NCBI GenBank assembly: GCA_038380435.1
Contig: JAWZYU010000009.1
Span: 68,105,901-68,169,900, forward strand
Source: Ryuthela nishihirai
Lineage: Eukaryota; Arthropoda; Arachnida; Araneae; Heptathelidae
Direction of reading: 5' to 3'
Length of the DNA: 64,000 nucleotides
In this document: piece by piece, positions 32,701-44,115 of the stretch
Position numbering within the stretch: the stretch's first letter is position 1
Layout: each line of letters starts with the position of its first letter
Program-made: the position numbers and the translations under genes
Notes under the pieces: generated by a model
What the model was told of the DNA's origin: nothing
What the model saw: only the letters and a program-made list of their open reading frames with translations
Databases searched by the model: none

Positions 32701-33064
32701 ATATGTGAGCTTTTCACAGAAAAAAGGTTAAGGAAAAGAGATACGTCAGACAAAACTTAAGTAAAAAAGATAATGCAGAAAAATATAAGAGAAAGTGAAA
32801 TTTTTTTTTCATGGACGTAGCAGTAGGGCCCGGCTGCGATACAAAATTCGGTTTCTTTTTCAAGATTTCGATACTTATTCTTTTGAGAATTCATACGTGA
32901 AGCTTTAAATTGGTTTTCCCCAATTCTGGGGAAATTTCTGTTAAATAAAAATTATTATTATTAAAAAAACATTCTCCTATGATGTTCCAGGGGGTCCCGA
33001 CACTAAGGGCCCGGGACGCTACAGCGCTCAGCGCCCCTTACCAGTCCGCGCCTGTCGTGAGCCT
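29776..33064. other. Mostly AT-rich; scattered decayed element ends
   Basis: A poly-G tract lies at 30300-30311. 'actagcgtagccaaagaggt' (30790) and a GC-rich patch with 'ggtcccgacactaagggccc' to 'cttaccagtccgcgcctg' (32993-33056) look like ends of non-autonomous DNA elements. No frame is recognisable. Confidence 0.35.
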
Positions 33065-33065
33065 G

Positions 33066-33440
33066 GGATGGGGTGGTTAAGTCGGTAGCCCGCCAGGCTA
33101 GTAATCTGCAGTTCTCAGGTTCGACTCCTAGTTGATCCAGCTTTGAGATTTATATCCACAAAACTCCCTACCTTCTGTCAGTAGGGAACACCTATGGCTT
33201 GGAAATGCATCTGTCCTTCAAATGGGACGTGAAGCAGTGACCCGTGTGCGGAAGAGTCATACCCTGTGCGCGATAAAGAACACGCTGGTGGCCTTAACGG
33301 GAGGCTACCATCTGTCTCCCAACAGCTGTCCCAACAGATGTCCCCCCAAACTTTTCTGAGACTTCGGGGTACTTGTGACCTGGCCATTAAGCCCATTGTG
33401 TGCAAAAAAGTGTCGCTCAGAGGTAAAATAACCCAACCCA
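33066..33440 (+). mobile_element. SINE1 copy I
   Basis: It runs from box A 'gttaagtcggtagcccgcc' and box B 'ggttcgactcc' through 'gcgataaagaacacgctgg' to 'cgctcagaggtaaaataacc'. It is moderately diverged. Confidence 0.85.
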
Positions 33441-33954
33441 AAGCAACCAGTGAGCCTCTTCCGAGAGTGCCGCGGCATTCACATGAAAATGTCTAAAAGT
33501 AAGCTCATAAATATTAAAAAGCTTAAAACATAAATTAAATGGGGACGAATGATATAAATACATAAATTAGGAATTGATGGTTTGCTATTATATAATTGTT
33601 TTCATTATTAAATTATATTATTTTGATAAAATAATTAAATTTTAAAAAGCACGACGACAAAGATTTTAACTGGTAGCATGCATCACACTGGCATTCTGCA
33701 AATGAGGGTGAATAGCAAAATAAAAGTGATACATTCTTTAACCACAAGATTTCTTTATATTACTAAATATATTAACTTTGGTATGCTGAGAAAAATTGAA
33801 CCAGTATTATGTGTACCGCGACATAGTGAGCACAGTACTAGGTAAAAGTATGACGTATAAAAGGTTGAGAACCACAGTGATAACCACTAATATGTTCATG
33901 TGTAGGGCACTCTGCAGTATGAGTCAAGACTTTATCCGATGAATAATGAATAAT

Positions 33955-34090
33955 CAAGCCTAAAGTGGAACTATAGCCCTGTTAGCGCAAACCTAAAGTG
34001 GAACTATAGCCCTGTTAGCGCAAACCTAAAGTGGAACTATAGCCCTGTTAGCGCAAACCTAAAGTGAAGCAATGCCCCTGACAGCTGATT
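33955..34090 (+). repeat. 33-bp minisatellite, recently homogenised part (3 identical units plus one variant)
   Basis: 'cctaaagtggaactatagcc' plus 'ctgttagcgcaaa' repeats exactly at 33959, 33992 and 34025, with a diverged fourth unit at 34058. There is no spacer between units, so it is not CRISPR-like. Confidence 0.92.
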
Positions 34091-34549
34091 GTAATGAAAA
34101 TCCAAAAAAAAACATAGAAAACGCTTAGGCTCCAAGAGTGCATATATTTATCTTATACGGCAAATTATTATCAGCTAATATCAAGAGATACTACGTTTTC
34201 CTTCAGATTATGTATATGTTGATGATTAGATCAACAGCGACATCCTATGGGTTCCCAAAATCAGTATATTCGATTAATGAACTACACCGAACTAAACATA
34301 AAATTATGTGACATTGAAAATTGACTTTATTATTACAGGTACGTCTCCATCACAGAGTATTTCCTCGACATTACTTTTAGAAATATTATCGGAAAAATAG
34401 ACTAAGAAAATCCACGTGGCTTTAACAGTTATTTAAATATGAAATTTATTCCTTTTTCCGAAGCGTCGCTCATTTTCTCCTGCTATCGCTAGTGTTACAA
34501 AGATTCTCACCGTCACTCTCATAATCCTGCGGCTAACATATTAGATCTA

Positions 34550-35400
34550 GGGTGGAGCAATGTCACTGCCAGATCATCCCAATGGTGAAATAATGCCTCC
34601 AAGCCGATCAAACAGAGTGAAGCAATATCCCAACAGTACAGAACGTTGAAAACTACATCAACGAGCTCAGAAAGGTTGTAAAACAATACCTCAGCCAGAT
34701 TACATAGAGGTGGTGCATTGCTCCTGGGAGCTAAACCCGAGGGTGCAACAATACCAGTACCATCTCGCCCTAAGGGTGGGACACAGATCTTTTCTCACGT
34801 TGATAGCGGGATAAATGCCCTTTGACCGACTCAGACCAAAGCTGAGAAATGTCCAAGCCAGTTCAATTGAGGAGGAATGGTGTCCTTTCCCACTTTACAT
34901 CGAGGTGGAGAAATGTCATGATTAGGTCAAACTGAAGTGGAACCAATGCCTAGGCCAGCACCCACCGAGAAAAATACAGTGCCTGTGGCCGTTGACACAA
35001 GAAGTGGAATAATGACCTTATCGACTCAGAGCAAAAGGAAACACTGCTCCTGTTGAAAGTGTAGTAATGCTCCTGTCAGCTCACACCATGGGCAGAACAC
35101 TGTCATTACCAGCTAATAACTGATAGTGGAACATCGTCAGGCCCAGGTCATATGAAAAGTAAATACTGTCCCTTACCTTCTAAACATAAAGTGGAACAAA
35201 GCTCCTGTCTGCTCAAACCTTGCGTGAAACTAGCTCCTGCCGGCTCAAACCTTAAGTGGAACAAAGCCCCTACAGCACAGATCTAAAGTGGAACAATACC
35301 CCTGTAAGCTCAAATTTAAAGTGGAATAATCAGTCTATAAGCTCAAACCTAAAGTGGAACAATAGCCCTGTTAGCACAAGTTTAAAGTGGAACAACTGGC
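34550..35400 (+). repeat. 33-bp minisatellite, ancient diverged part
   Basis: Units of about 32-34 bp keep 'agtggaacaat', 'cc(c/t)ctg' and 'agctcaaac'. They are clearest at 35190-35400 and fade to the left. The frame 35256-35564 translates part of it into 11-residue repeats ending LKWNN; this is explained by the 33-bp period and need not be a gene. Confidence 0.75.
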
Positions 35401-36510
35401 AGTTGATTCGGTTGCCGAAAGAGGAAATAGTTGTTTTAGCACAGTTAAGGGCTCTTCACATATCGAGCTTGAAAACGCATAATAGCAAGGTATTAAAAAA
35501 CATACATATACAAGACACTAGATATCCAATTCATCAAAAACTATATGGCTCAATGCAAAATTAACTCTGCATCTTGCATACTATGTAGACTATACAGTTT
35601 GTAGTTGATAACATAGTTTTCTGTGGTTTCTTCTAGGACTGATATTTTGCAACATCAAACACAAAAGTATTCAAATAATCTACAAGCAAAGATACAAGAT
35701 TTTGCCCAAAAATAAGGTGTGGCTTTCCGTTGTAGTAAACATTTTTTTCAAAATATGAATTTTTCGACTCCGAAAGAATATTCGTAATTTTCTGTTCTTT
35801 TTCTAGTGCTCGCAAGAGGGCAGATGAATAGGGGAGTTAAACGTTATAGCCAAAAATATATCTTATTCGGCGGCACACAGTTAAATGAAATAATCTGTCT
35901 GTTTTCGCTGGTTAGAAACAACGGAAATTTATATTCATTAGTAACCTGAAAGAGAAAATTAGAAATTAAACGTCAACAGAAATTAGGAAATAAACATCAT
36001 ATCAGAAGATATTTTGGTGAAATTTTCTTGTAAATCAAAGATTTATGGACATATTACGTTAATAGCACTGTTATTCATGCTTGCAATATAAAAGTTTTGG
36101 AAAGAATGATATATGTATTTAAAAATCGAGTTTCGTAATAACAACCATCATGTTGAACACTTAATTATTATTATTATTATTTCTCTATAAATGGTTCCAT
36201 TAGATCCATAGATGCTTACACCCAGTACAATGCATCCCATAGTCTATAATTGAGTAAGTCCTGAATCCATTGGCGGATTTACCTAAAATATAGCTAACCG
36301 ACAACTTATGATCTTAAAAATGCATTTAAAATTTTACCGCGTAATCATTGGGAATTTGTATGAGTTGTTATAACAATGCTGCAATAAAAGCTATCTGCCT
36401 AAGCATTATGGGCATTTAAATTGACAAGCTTCGTAGGAAATCATTTCAAGATATCATGAAATTTCTCTGGAAGAAAAGTTTAATATCTAAATGAGTATAT
36501 CATTAGCTGA
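35401..36510. other. AT-rich stretch, nothing recognised
   Basis: An (ATT)n run lies at 36166-36182. No credible frame. Confidence 0.35.
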
Positions 36511-36511
36511 G

Positions 36512-36832
36512 AGGCATCCAAACCCACGATTTCCTGATAACATGCTCTGACCGCTGAGATACCGGCCGCTGATTAAGATCTCTTCTCTTTGTGGCTTTTA
36601 GCATTACACCAAGGACAGGGCCGTCTCGAGACGGTAAGCGAGGTAAGCACTGCATCGGGATGCCTTCGACAACGCGACGCATGTAAAATGGCTAAAAAGG
36701 AGCGCCGAAAATGGACTTCGCATCAGAGGGGTAAGCGTAAACATACCTTGCTTCAGTCGGCCTTAACTACGGAGTTAGCCATCTGATTGTAATTGAAGAC
36801 TCTTGTCTAAAAAAGCAACTTGCAGGTTAGTG
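36512..36832 (-). mobile_element. tRNA-Thr-like repeat (SINE3) with a ~160-bp insertion
   Basis: On the minus strand 36512-36580 reads 'gcggccggtatctcagcggt', 'cagagcatgttatcaggaaa' and 'tcgtgggtttgg'. 'gattgtaattgaagactctt' (36786 on) matches the same outer part of the copy at 47985-48170. In that copy these parts are contiguous, so about 36610-36770 ('gacagggccgtctcgagacg' onward) is an insertion, perhaps a small MITE. Confidence 0.6.
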
Positions 36833-36989
36833 CACACGAGCATCTACATCAAGAGAACATGGTGTTTTTCTATAGCCAATACCCTTTTATGAAGTGTAAG
36901 AATTAAATTAATCTGTTTTGCAAACACTCTTCATCAGCAGTTTTGCAACACTTTGCATAGTCATCATTGTACACCAATGCTAACACAAT

Positions 36990-37560
36990 GTTTCTGACCA
37001 CATCAGTTTCATGTTTATTTTACACGTTTGTATGGTAAGAAAAATAAATATATATATAATAATAATTTAATAAGAACAAAATAACAGTGCAATACAAAAA
37101 CTTGCATATGCATACAGAAAACAATATTACCACAAATCGAAAAAGAATAAATATAAACAAAATAAATAAAATTAATAAAATAAAAGTTACATATTAGCAG
37201 ACCTTTGAGCAATTGCTCATTTAGGGTGCCAAAATGAATTATTACATTCAGAGAAGTGTATTTAGTGACAAAAAATATGTCTCATTATGTTAAAAACAAA
37301 ATATTATTGTATAACTTTAAAGTAATAATCAATATTTGAAGAAGTAAAAACATTTTTCACTTTCAATTTAAAAACACTATATGAACGTTCATTTCTAATT
37401 TCTTTACGTACGGAATTAAATATTCCAGGAGCTAAAAATAAAAAGTGTTTATGAGCTATTTCTTTCTTTACTTTAGGGATTACAAATAAAAGACCAGATT
37501 GACGATATATATATTTTATAACTCTGTAATATTTTGTGCCTCTTAAATTTAATATGACTT
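36990..37560 (-). pseudogene. Probable 3' end of a LINE (C-terminal coding remnant)
   Basis: On the minus strand one frame reads RQSGLLFVIPKVKKE, then FLFLAPGIFNSVRKEIRNER and SVFKLKVKNVF. This order resembles the extreme C-terminus of jockey-like and related reverse-transcriptase proteins (a basic stretch, 'lapk-fNslp-eiR', then a 'FK-klK' end). It is short and decayed; the clade is uncertain. Confidence 0.4.
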
Positions 37561-37984
37561 AGGACCTCAGAAGGTAAAAGTCCAGCCCTCTTGAATCAAG
37601 TTTTTCTCTCATTAAGCATCAGACTAAAATTTCATACTCTTTATAAGATCAAAAACGAACATAGTTGGAAATCTATAAATACATCTAGCAAAGCAACTGA
37701 TGTCTACCAGAAGAAAAATTTTCTTTCTTTAGCTTTTAGTTACAAAATGTTATTTACTACAACCATGGCCAGATCTGAAGGGTGAAGACAAAGGGGTAAT
37801 TTCCTGCACTTCAAAAATTCTGATAACCGCAATGGAGGTTTAAAAATATTATATATATATGTGTTACACGTATTTTTTAAAGATCACTAAAATGAAACGG
37901 AAAATATTTTATAGCAGAACAACGTTCCGGTTGGATAAAATTTCCTCCACCATCCTTTATTTTTTAGATCCAAGACTGACCACA

Positions 37985-38348
37985 ATTGGGTTGGGTAGTA
38001 TTATCTCTGGTTTTCTCACAATGGGCTAAATGGCGCGAAGCAAGGATCTCGAAGGATTTGAGAATGTTGAGGGAGGGTACGCACTGGAGAGTTGTTAGCC
38101 TCCCGTCAAGGCTATCGAGCGTGTTTTTGATGTACACATGGTGTGGCTCTCCCGCACACTGTGTCCCGGCTTAACGTCCCATACGACAGACGATGACCTT
38201 TTCAAGCCCATTGATATCCCCTAACAATCGAGAGCAGGACGGGGAGTTTTTGATGATATAAATCTCAACGCTGGCCCAAGTGGGACTCGGACCTGGTGAA
38301 CTATAGATTACGAGCCTTGACGCATTACCAATTGAGCAAACCGCCTTT
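37985..38348 (-). mobile_element. SINE1 copy J
   Basis: Minus-strand copy with a decayed box A, box B 'ggtccgagtccc', 'gggacgttaagccggg' and the 3' end. The 9-bp target duplication 'ctgaccaca' lies at 37976-37984 and 38349-38357. Confidence 0.85.
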
Positions 38349-38357
38349 CTGACCACA

Positions 38358-39169
38358 GTGAACAGATATTCGCTGAAACCAAATTAAATACAACTTCACT
38401 TTTCAGATTAAGCAGCAAACTATCCATCCACTACTAATTGCCAAAATAACAAAATTTTCTAAACCAAATGTTCGTTAATAAGTACAAATTTCAGTTTTGG
38501 ATGCCAAAATAAGAATAAACAGTTTTTAACAGGTTTAATTCCTATCGTCACCCATATTTGCTTGTTAGCAAGAATAAAAATTCTCTCTTTATTCCTTAAT
38601 AACTTTTACGAATAATTTCAGAAAATCGTATTATAAACTGAAAAGAATATTTGCATTTAATTTTCTTACACTTTAAGAATTTTCTTGATAAACAGCGATT
38701 TTTAGTTATCTTTTCCGGAATTTGCTGTGATAAAATATATTTATCCCTTAATGTTCGGCAGTAAAACAAGAATACATTGAAATTAATGGATCATGAATAT
38801 CACCATTTCCGTAATTTGCTTGTACTGTGCTCAGTAAGCAAGGTTACATTTTCTACAGAAGACCAATGTTGTTTTAGTTGAAAATGAAAAAAAAGCTCTT
38901 GATTGTTTGAAATGGATAATATATGGCTTAGCAAAAAAGAAATCTATAACACGTTACTGCCTGCATTATACGCTTAATAATATTTATGATTAATGGTTAG
39001 GAATAAAGTTTACTACTAGAGGTTTAATCCTTACATATTGACCTAACACCTAATATATTTTACACTACATCATGCTTGAGCCAATAATACCCTAAGCATA
39101 GATGACATCTTACAATCTATATAGCTCCCCAACAAGACTTTTAGACACGAAATTCCTCACACTGCGATA
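38358..39169. other. AT-rich stretch, nothing recognised
   Basis: No repeat or frame of note. Confidence 0.35.
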
Positions 39170-39620
39170 ATTAATATCTCTAGATTTATGGGGATATATA
39201 AGTGAACAGTAGTCGCCTGGCGTCATTGGTGAGTAATGCTGTTAAGTCTTCTGAGTCTCGGTTGCTTCCCTTTCTCTGTGTATGAGAGGGAAGAGGAGAA
39301 GCTGGAAGCTGAGGAGCGCCCGAAATGAGTGGCAGAGACGACGATAGAGTTGGTGCAAAGGCCGGGCTAAGACCAGAGTCAATGGAGTAGAAAGTGGCGA
39401 CAAGTGAGACGGAGCGGCCGTATCGGAGGCAATGGAGGGTGAGAGATAGAGCGGAGCCGTCTGACAGGAGGTGTAATGGCTGAAGGATACACACCTTCAC
39501 GTCGTCCCTCCCTGACAGAAGCTTGCCCTTTTCTTCCTTCCCACGGCTGTCAGGAAAAATGAAGCCATCTTCGTTGCATCTACTGCGAACACTCCCAGAG
39601 AACCGAGAACAGTGGGCAGC
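39170..39620. other. GC-rich island 2, non-coding by eye
   Basis: GC-rich and purine-rich, with 'gagagggaagaggagaagct' and 'agacggagcggccgtatcgg'. The 104-residue minus frame has no known domain. 'cgtccctccctgacag' is echoed by 'gagcctccctgacag' in island 3 (58840-58855), which may be chance. It could be regulatory DNA or a UTR exon. Confidence 0.3.
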
Positions 39621-39984
39621 ACCATAGAGCTTTTCTTTTTTATTTTACTTTGTCTCCTATTGTTGTTCAGACAACTGTAAAGTTCTAGGCAAATACATTC
39701 CTGCAGATAGTAAGATCGAAATGCTGGTAGATTTCTAGGAACGAGATATATTTTGTAGTCCATTGTAAGTCTTTTCTCAGAGGCGATGGGTTGTCTTTAG
39801 AGACTTTTTAAATATTTCTTATGGTCAAATAATTATTTTCAAGATTCCTCGTCCCTTCTTTTTATAAACTGTTAATATCATTGTTTTCTGAATGATATTA
39901 AGTTTTCTATTCTCATTTCATTACTTTCTGAATAAATATAATACTTTGCTAATTTAAAACATCTTTCTCTCTAATCTAAAGTGA

Positions 39985-40593
39985 TACTATAAACTGCAAC
40001 AAACTATCTCAAAATATTCTCGTAAGGCAAGAAATATAATTTTCTTTCAGATTTTATATTAATATAGTGATATCTACAGGCTTTAAATTTAACCTGTTTT
40101 GTTATTATTGTGCTGAATTCACAAGAGTCAAGTGTTCGATCAATCAGTTTGTGGAAGCATATGCAACAAAAATGAGGACAATTACTGAATGAGATATTTA
40201 CAGCATATAAATCAATGCAAAACATCTGCACTTCAGGGCAAAATAATATTTATTTTTGTATATAAGATTTTGCTACAGACGCAATAGCAAATTTTTGGTG
40301 GTTGGGTATGTCTGATACAAACTAATTATTTATGATACATTAGATTTAAAAATAGTTAATTCTTGAAAGATTTTCACGAAGCTTTTGAAAGCTTATGAAA
40401 CTAACTATGGACTATGATAATAATGAAAATGTGCTTTAGAATGATGAATCAAATGAGATATATGAACAATCTGGTGTTCAGTCCACCGTATAAAGCTCTT
40501 AAAATTTCCATTTTTACTTCACTCTTGAAACAATGAAGTATTGTCAACTTTTCAGCAGGTTTGATGCACATGTATGCTAATCATTTTAATGGT
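39985..40593 (+). repeat. 609-bp duplicated segment, left copy
   Basis: Matches 41781-42389 base for base at a constant offset of 1796, with about 15 differences counted by eye and no net insertion or deletion. No transposon ends are visible. It lies on the downstream side of the WDR37-like exon. Confidence 0.93.
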
Positions 40594-41061
40594 ATCATAT
40601 GATATTTCTAGAATGTTCCAAGGATAACAGAAGAATATATATAAGGGATCAGCAAGTCAATATAGTTTTGCATTCTATATTAATTGGATTTTTTGACTAT
40701 CCAAAAACTCAGTAGCACTCTGGTTTGTTTAATAATCAAGAAATTACTGTAATAACCTGGTGAAGATATTATTTTTGGTTGCATGCTTTCTAACACCTTG
40801 AGATTTATAGATAAATGCACACATTACAGTTTACTCCTTGTTCCAACTGACAACAGCTGAAGTGAGATATTTATGATTTAATATGGCATGGAGTTATACA
40901 AGGAAAACTTTTTCGTCAAGTTAAATCATATTCTGGACAATAAATAATACCACCTTTACATGCCAGGGTGAAATTGTTCCCCAAAATAGATTACCTTTTT
41001 TGTATGTTTTTTTTATAGAGAATTAATGCATATGATTAATGTAGGTAAAAAGTTTGCTTAC

Positions 41062-41200
41062 TCAGTATGGCCCTGGAATACACTAACTGAGTGGATGGCT
41101 TCTCTGAAGTCCCACAAACGAAAGGTGGTGTCTTTGGCAGATGTAACTACTGAACGCTGGGTTGGATGAGTACTAGTGTTGGTAAGTTCTTGATCATGGC
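41062..41200 (-). CDS. WDR37: Internal exon of a WDR37-like WD40-repeat gene
   Basis: One spliced exon on the minus strand. The acceptor is a 'ctctctgtacag' tract just before 41200 and the donor is 'GA|gtaagc' after 41062. The 139 bases carry 2 + 45x3 + 2 nt, so the upstream intron is phase 1 and the downstream intron phase 2. The translation begins with Gly-His ([10 protein letters not shown]), continues [20 protein letters not shown] and ends SVSVFQGHT. This is one WD40 blade, from its GH dipeptide to WD, plus the GH that opens the next. HPTQ-x-x-VVTS and [10 protein letters not shown] are characteristic of WDR37, a protein of unknown exact biochemistry reported to act with PACS proteins. 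Flanking exons (the 'ASWDRTA' blade upstream, the 'SGSDDRTVKVWD' blade downstream) were sought and not found, so introns are long. Confidence 0.87.
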
Positions 41201-41585
41201 CTGTACAGAGAGAAAATATCAAAGTATATTCCACTCACCACAACCTCCATAAAGTCTTTCTTCTGTATTAAATCATCATAGGAATATCATCTATCAGTTT
41301 TGGTATAAAAGGCAAATTTATTGATTAAAAAGACTTGAGAAGTCTAACTGAAAACTTTGCTAAATACAGTAACAATAAAAGTTTTGCAGTTCAGAAGTAA
41401 TAAGAGTGATATATATATATAGGTATCTCATAAATGTTAAATAAACTCGACTATATCACTATATCTATATGGCATTTATCTGCTGCTTGTGGCTAGATTG
41501 CCTGAACAGCACCTACATGTGACATAATGGAATATTTACTGTAGATAGAAAATGTTCATATCATCAATTAGAGGAGATCTTGATC

Positions 41586-41665
41586 GGCGGCTGGTAGCTC
41601 AGTGGTCCAGAGCACCTGACATGTTATCAGTAGGTCGTGGGTTCGTATTCCATCTGGCTCAAGAC
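41586..41665 (+). mobile_element. tRNA-Thr-like repeat (SINE3)
   Basis: Box A is 'ggtagctcagtggtccagag'. The anticodon arm 'cctgacatgttatcagt' presents TGT in a 7-base loop, which would read Thr. Box B is 'gggttcgtattcc'. The sequence before the head ('gagatcttgatcggcggc') matches the copy at 36512-36832, so the tRNA-like part is embedded in a longer repeat. Decay in the T arm and 3' stem argues against a working tRNA gene. Confidence 0.6.
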
Positions 41666-41780
41666 AATATTTCCTCTAAAATTTGAATCGAATCAAAAGT
41701 GGTAATTGCTTAATGTATCTCATAATTAGTGCGTAATATAAAAAGGAAGTTTGGGTTGATGCTTCATTGCATAATAGGAT

Positions 41781-42389
41781 TACTATAAACTGCAACAAAC
41801 TATCTCAAAACATTCTCGTAAAGCAAGAAAAATATTTTTCTTTCAGATTTTATATTAATATAGTGATATCTACAGGCTTTAAATTTAACCTGTTTTGTTA
41901 TTATTGTGTTGAATTCACAAGAGTCAAGTGTTCGATCAATCAGTTTGTGGAAGCATATGCAACGAAAATGAGGACAATTACTGAATGAGATATTTACAGC
42001 ATATAAATCAATGCAAAACATCTGCACTTCAGGGCAAAATAATATTTATTTTTGTACATAAGATTTTGCTACAGACGCAATAGCAAATTTTTGGTGGTTG
42101 GGTATGTCTGATACAAACTAAATATTTATGATACATTAGATTTAAAAATAGTTAATTCTTGAAAGATTTTCACAAAGCTTTTGAAAGCTTATGAAATTAA
42201 CTATGGACTATGATAATAATGAAAATGTGCTTTAGAATGATGAATCAAATGAGATATATGAACAATCTGGTGTTCAGTCCACCGTATAAAGCTCTTAAAA
42301 TTTCCATTTTTACTTCACTCTTGAAACAATGAAGTATTGTCAACTTTTTAGCAGGTTTGATGCACATGTATGCTAATCATTTTAATGGT
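41781..42389 (+). repeat. 609-bp duplicated segment, right copy
   Basis: Partner of 39985-40593 in direct orientation. Together the two copies bracket the WDR37-like exon and the tRNA-Thr-like repeat. Confidence 0.93.
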
Positions 42390-43849
42390 GTCACATGTGA
42401 TTCAAGGTAGATTCAAGTTTCAAATTACAGATGCATTAGTTTATTTCCGTCATGAAACTGCTAATTGTATATAAGATCAGCTTCTGATCTGGAAAAAAAT
42501 AGTCGAAGAGGGAGGGTAGGGGACACAGTCCCATTCAGCTATATAGCAGTTTATAGGATAACTTTAGTTCGTCCCATCGGATGGCGAACTATAAGATACC
42601 GTACTATCGGAATTTTACTGTACTTTGTAACGAAACTCGGACTACATGAGCATTAGAATTTTCGGCCTATGTTGCTACTTGAATTACTGTACATCTTTCA
42701 AAGATGCTTCCATATAATAAATCTCTTTATACATTGTTATTATCTTTTCAAGCAATGAAAAATTCCAATAAACCTGTAAGAAATGCATCGATCATTGGAA
42801 TTATTATTTTGACGTACCGAAGAAATGATAACACATAATTTGTGCCCATCCATCATTCTTAGATGAAAAGATTCGACTTTTTTCTTCTGCTTTCGAAAAG
42901 AATGTTTTCCAATTGCCCATACAGATAACGAAACCGGTGGTCGTGTTGTACCAATTGGGCATTTGTATTGTAATTAATGAAACTCCGAAGTTTGTGATGC
43001 TTTTTGGTAGTTGTAGCAAATACTCTTTCTTCTAGAATGCAGGAAAAAACAAACATTAATGGTGAAATGACAGCTGTGGTTTAATTTAATTAAATTCTCT
43101 CTGGAAGTAATACATTCATCTATATATATATATACCTACATCTCACACAACTGATATGATCGTTTTTGTTCTTTAATTTCGCATTTGCCAGCTTGAAGAG
43201 GGATAAAGGAATAAAGAAAGTTTACATGTTCCAAATTCTAATTTTTCTTTTGAATATAGAGCAGGAAAATCCAGACTGGCTGAAAGTCTCGATCACTTAG
43301 TAGACGCTAGAGTAATCAATTCGAGAATTAAATATCTCAATGAGACAGCAATAGTGCATGTTACATTAAATAACTTTTTGGAATTCTTAAACGATGATAA
43401 TATTTGAATATATTTTCAGCGTTTTTCATTTTTCATATAATTCTATACACATTCCTACCCCCATCAAAGTTACCGGCGAAATTGTAAAAAATGATTTCTG
43501 TTCTCTTTTATATTCGTTGGACAAAGTCCTCATTTAATTAAAGGGGAAGCAAAATAAACATAAAATCGGAAAATTGCGAACACATTGAAACGTTAAAATA
43601 TGCAATTTCGTATGAAATGAAGGAGCAAAATGAAAAATATTTTGCAATGCAGCATTTCTCAAATTGCTCGCAGAGCATAAAAATGGGATTTATTACATCT
43701 GATTACGTTATGCATCGATATCTTTATGAATATGAGCTAGAAGGTTATTAACCTACTTCTTATTAACGAACCGATTTGATCCTTGAAGATGTTTCTTTAT
43801 ATATCATCTGAAAGAGATTGTAGAACTCTTCAACTTGATGATTTTCTGA
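42390..43849. other. AT-rich stretch, presumably intron
   Basis: A (TA)n run lies near 43118-43134. No repeat shared with the rest of the window and no exon of the WD40 gene found. Confidence 0.35.
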
Positions 43850-44115
43850 AAAAAAAGTGCACAGTTACTTTTTGTAGATTACCCTGAAGAACATTAACTG
43901 TTTATCTTGGAAAAATGTGCGCCGTTGCTATGGAAGATTATCTCCAAGAATATGCACTGTTGCTCCTTGAAAATACGTGCAATATTATGCATTGTTTCTT
44001 CTTGAAGACCATCTGCAAGAACATGCACTGTGAATCGTAAAGATTATCTGCAATAACGTGAATTGTTGTTCCTAGAAGATTATCTTCAAGAATATGCATT
44101 GTTACTCCCTATGTA
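43850..44115 (+). repeat. ~36-bp minisatellite, diverged
   Basis: Units carry 'tgcactgttgctccttgaag' and 'attatctgcaagaaca' variants. Steps between 'tgca(c/t)tgt' anchors are 35-36 bp. Six to seven units can be followed. Confidence 0.75.

Noticed and set aside
33955..35400. Regular ~33-bp repeats as a CRISPR array
   Set aside because: Units are contiguous with no unique spacers, diverge gradually, and sit in animal DNA; it is a minisatellite.
35256..35564. Repeat-protein gene (11-residue repeats)
   Set aside because: Explained by the 33-bp minisatellite; no start context, splice or domain evidence.
39186..39500. 104-residue minus-strand gene in GC-rich island 2
   Set aside because: Low-complexity Ser/Leu/Pro text from purine-rich DNA; no domain.
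41592..41664. Genuine tRNA-Thr(TGT) gene
   Set aside because: The T arm and acceptor stem are decayed and similar sequence recurs three more times inside a longer repeat.
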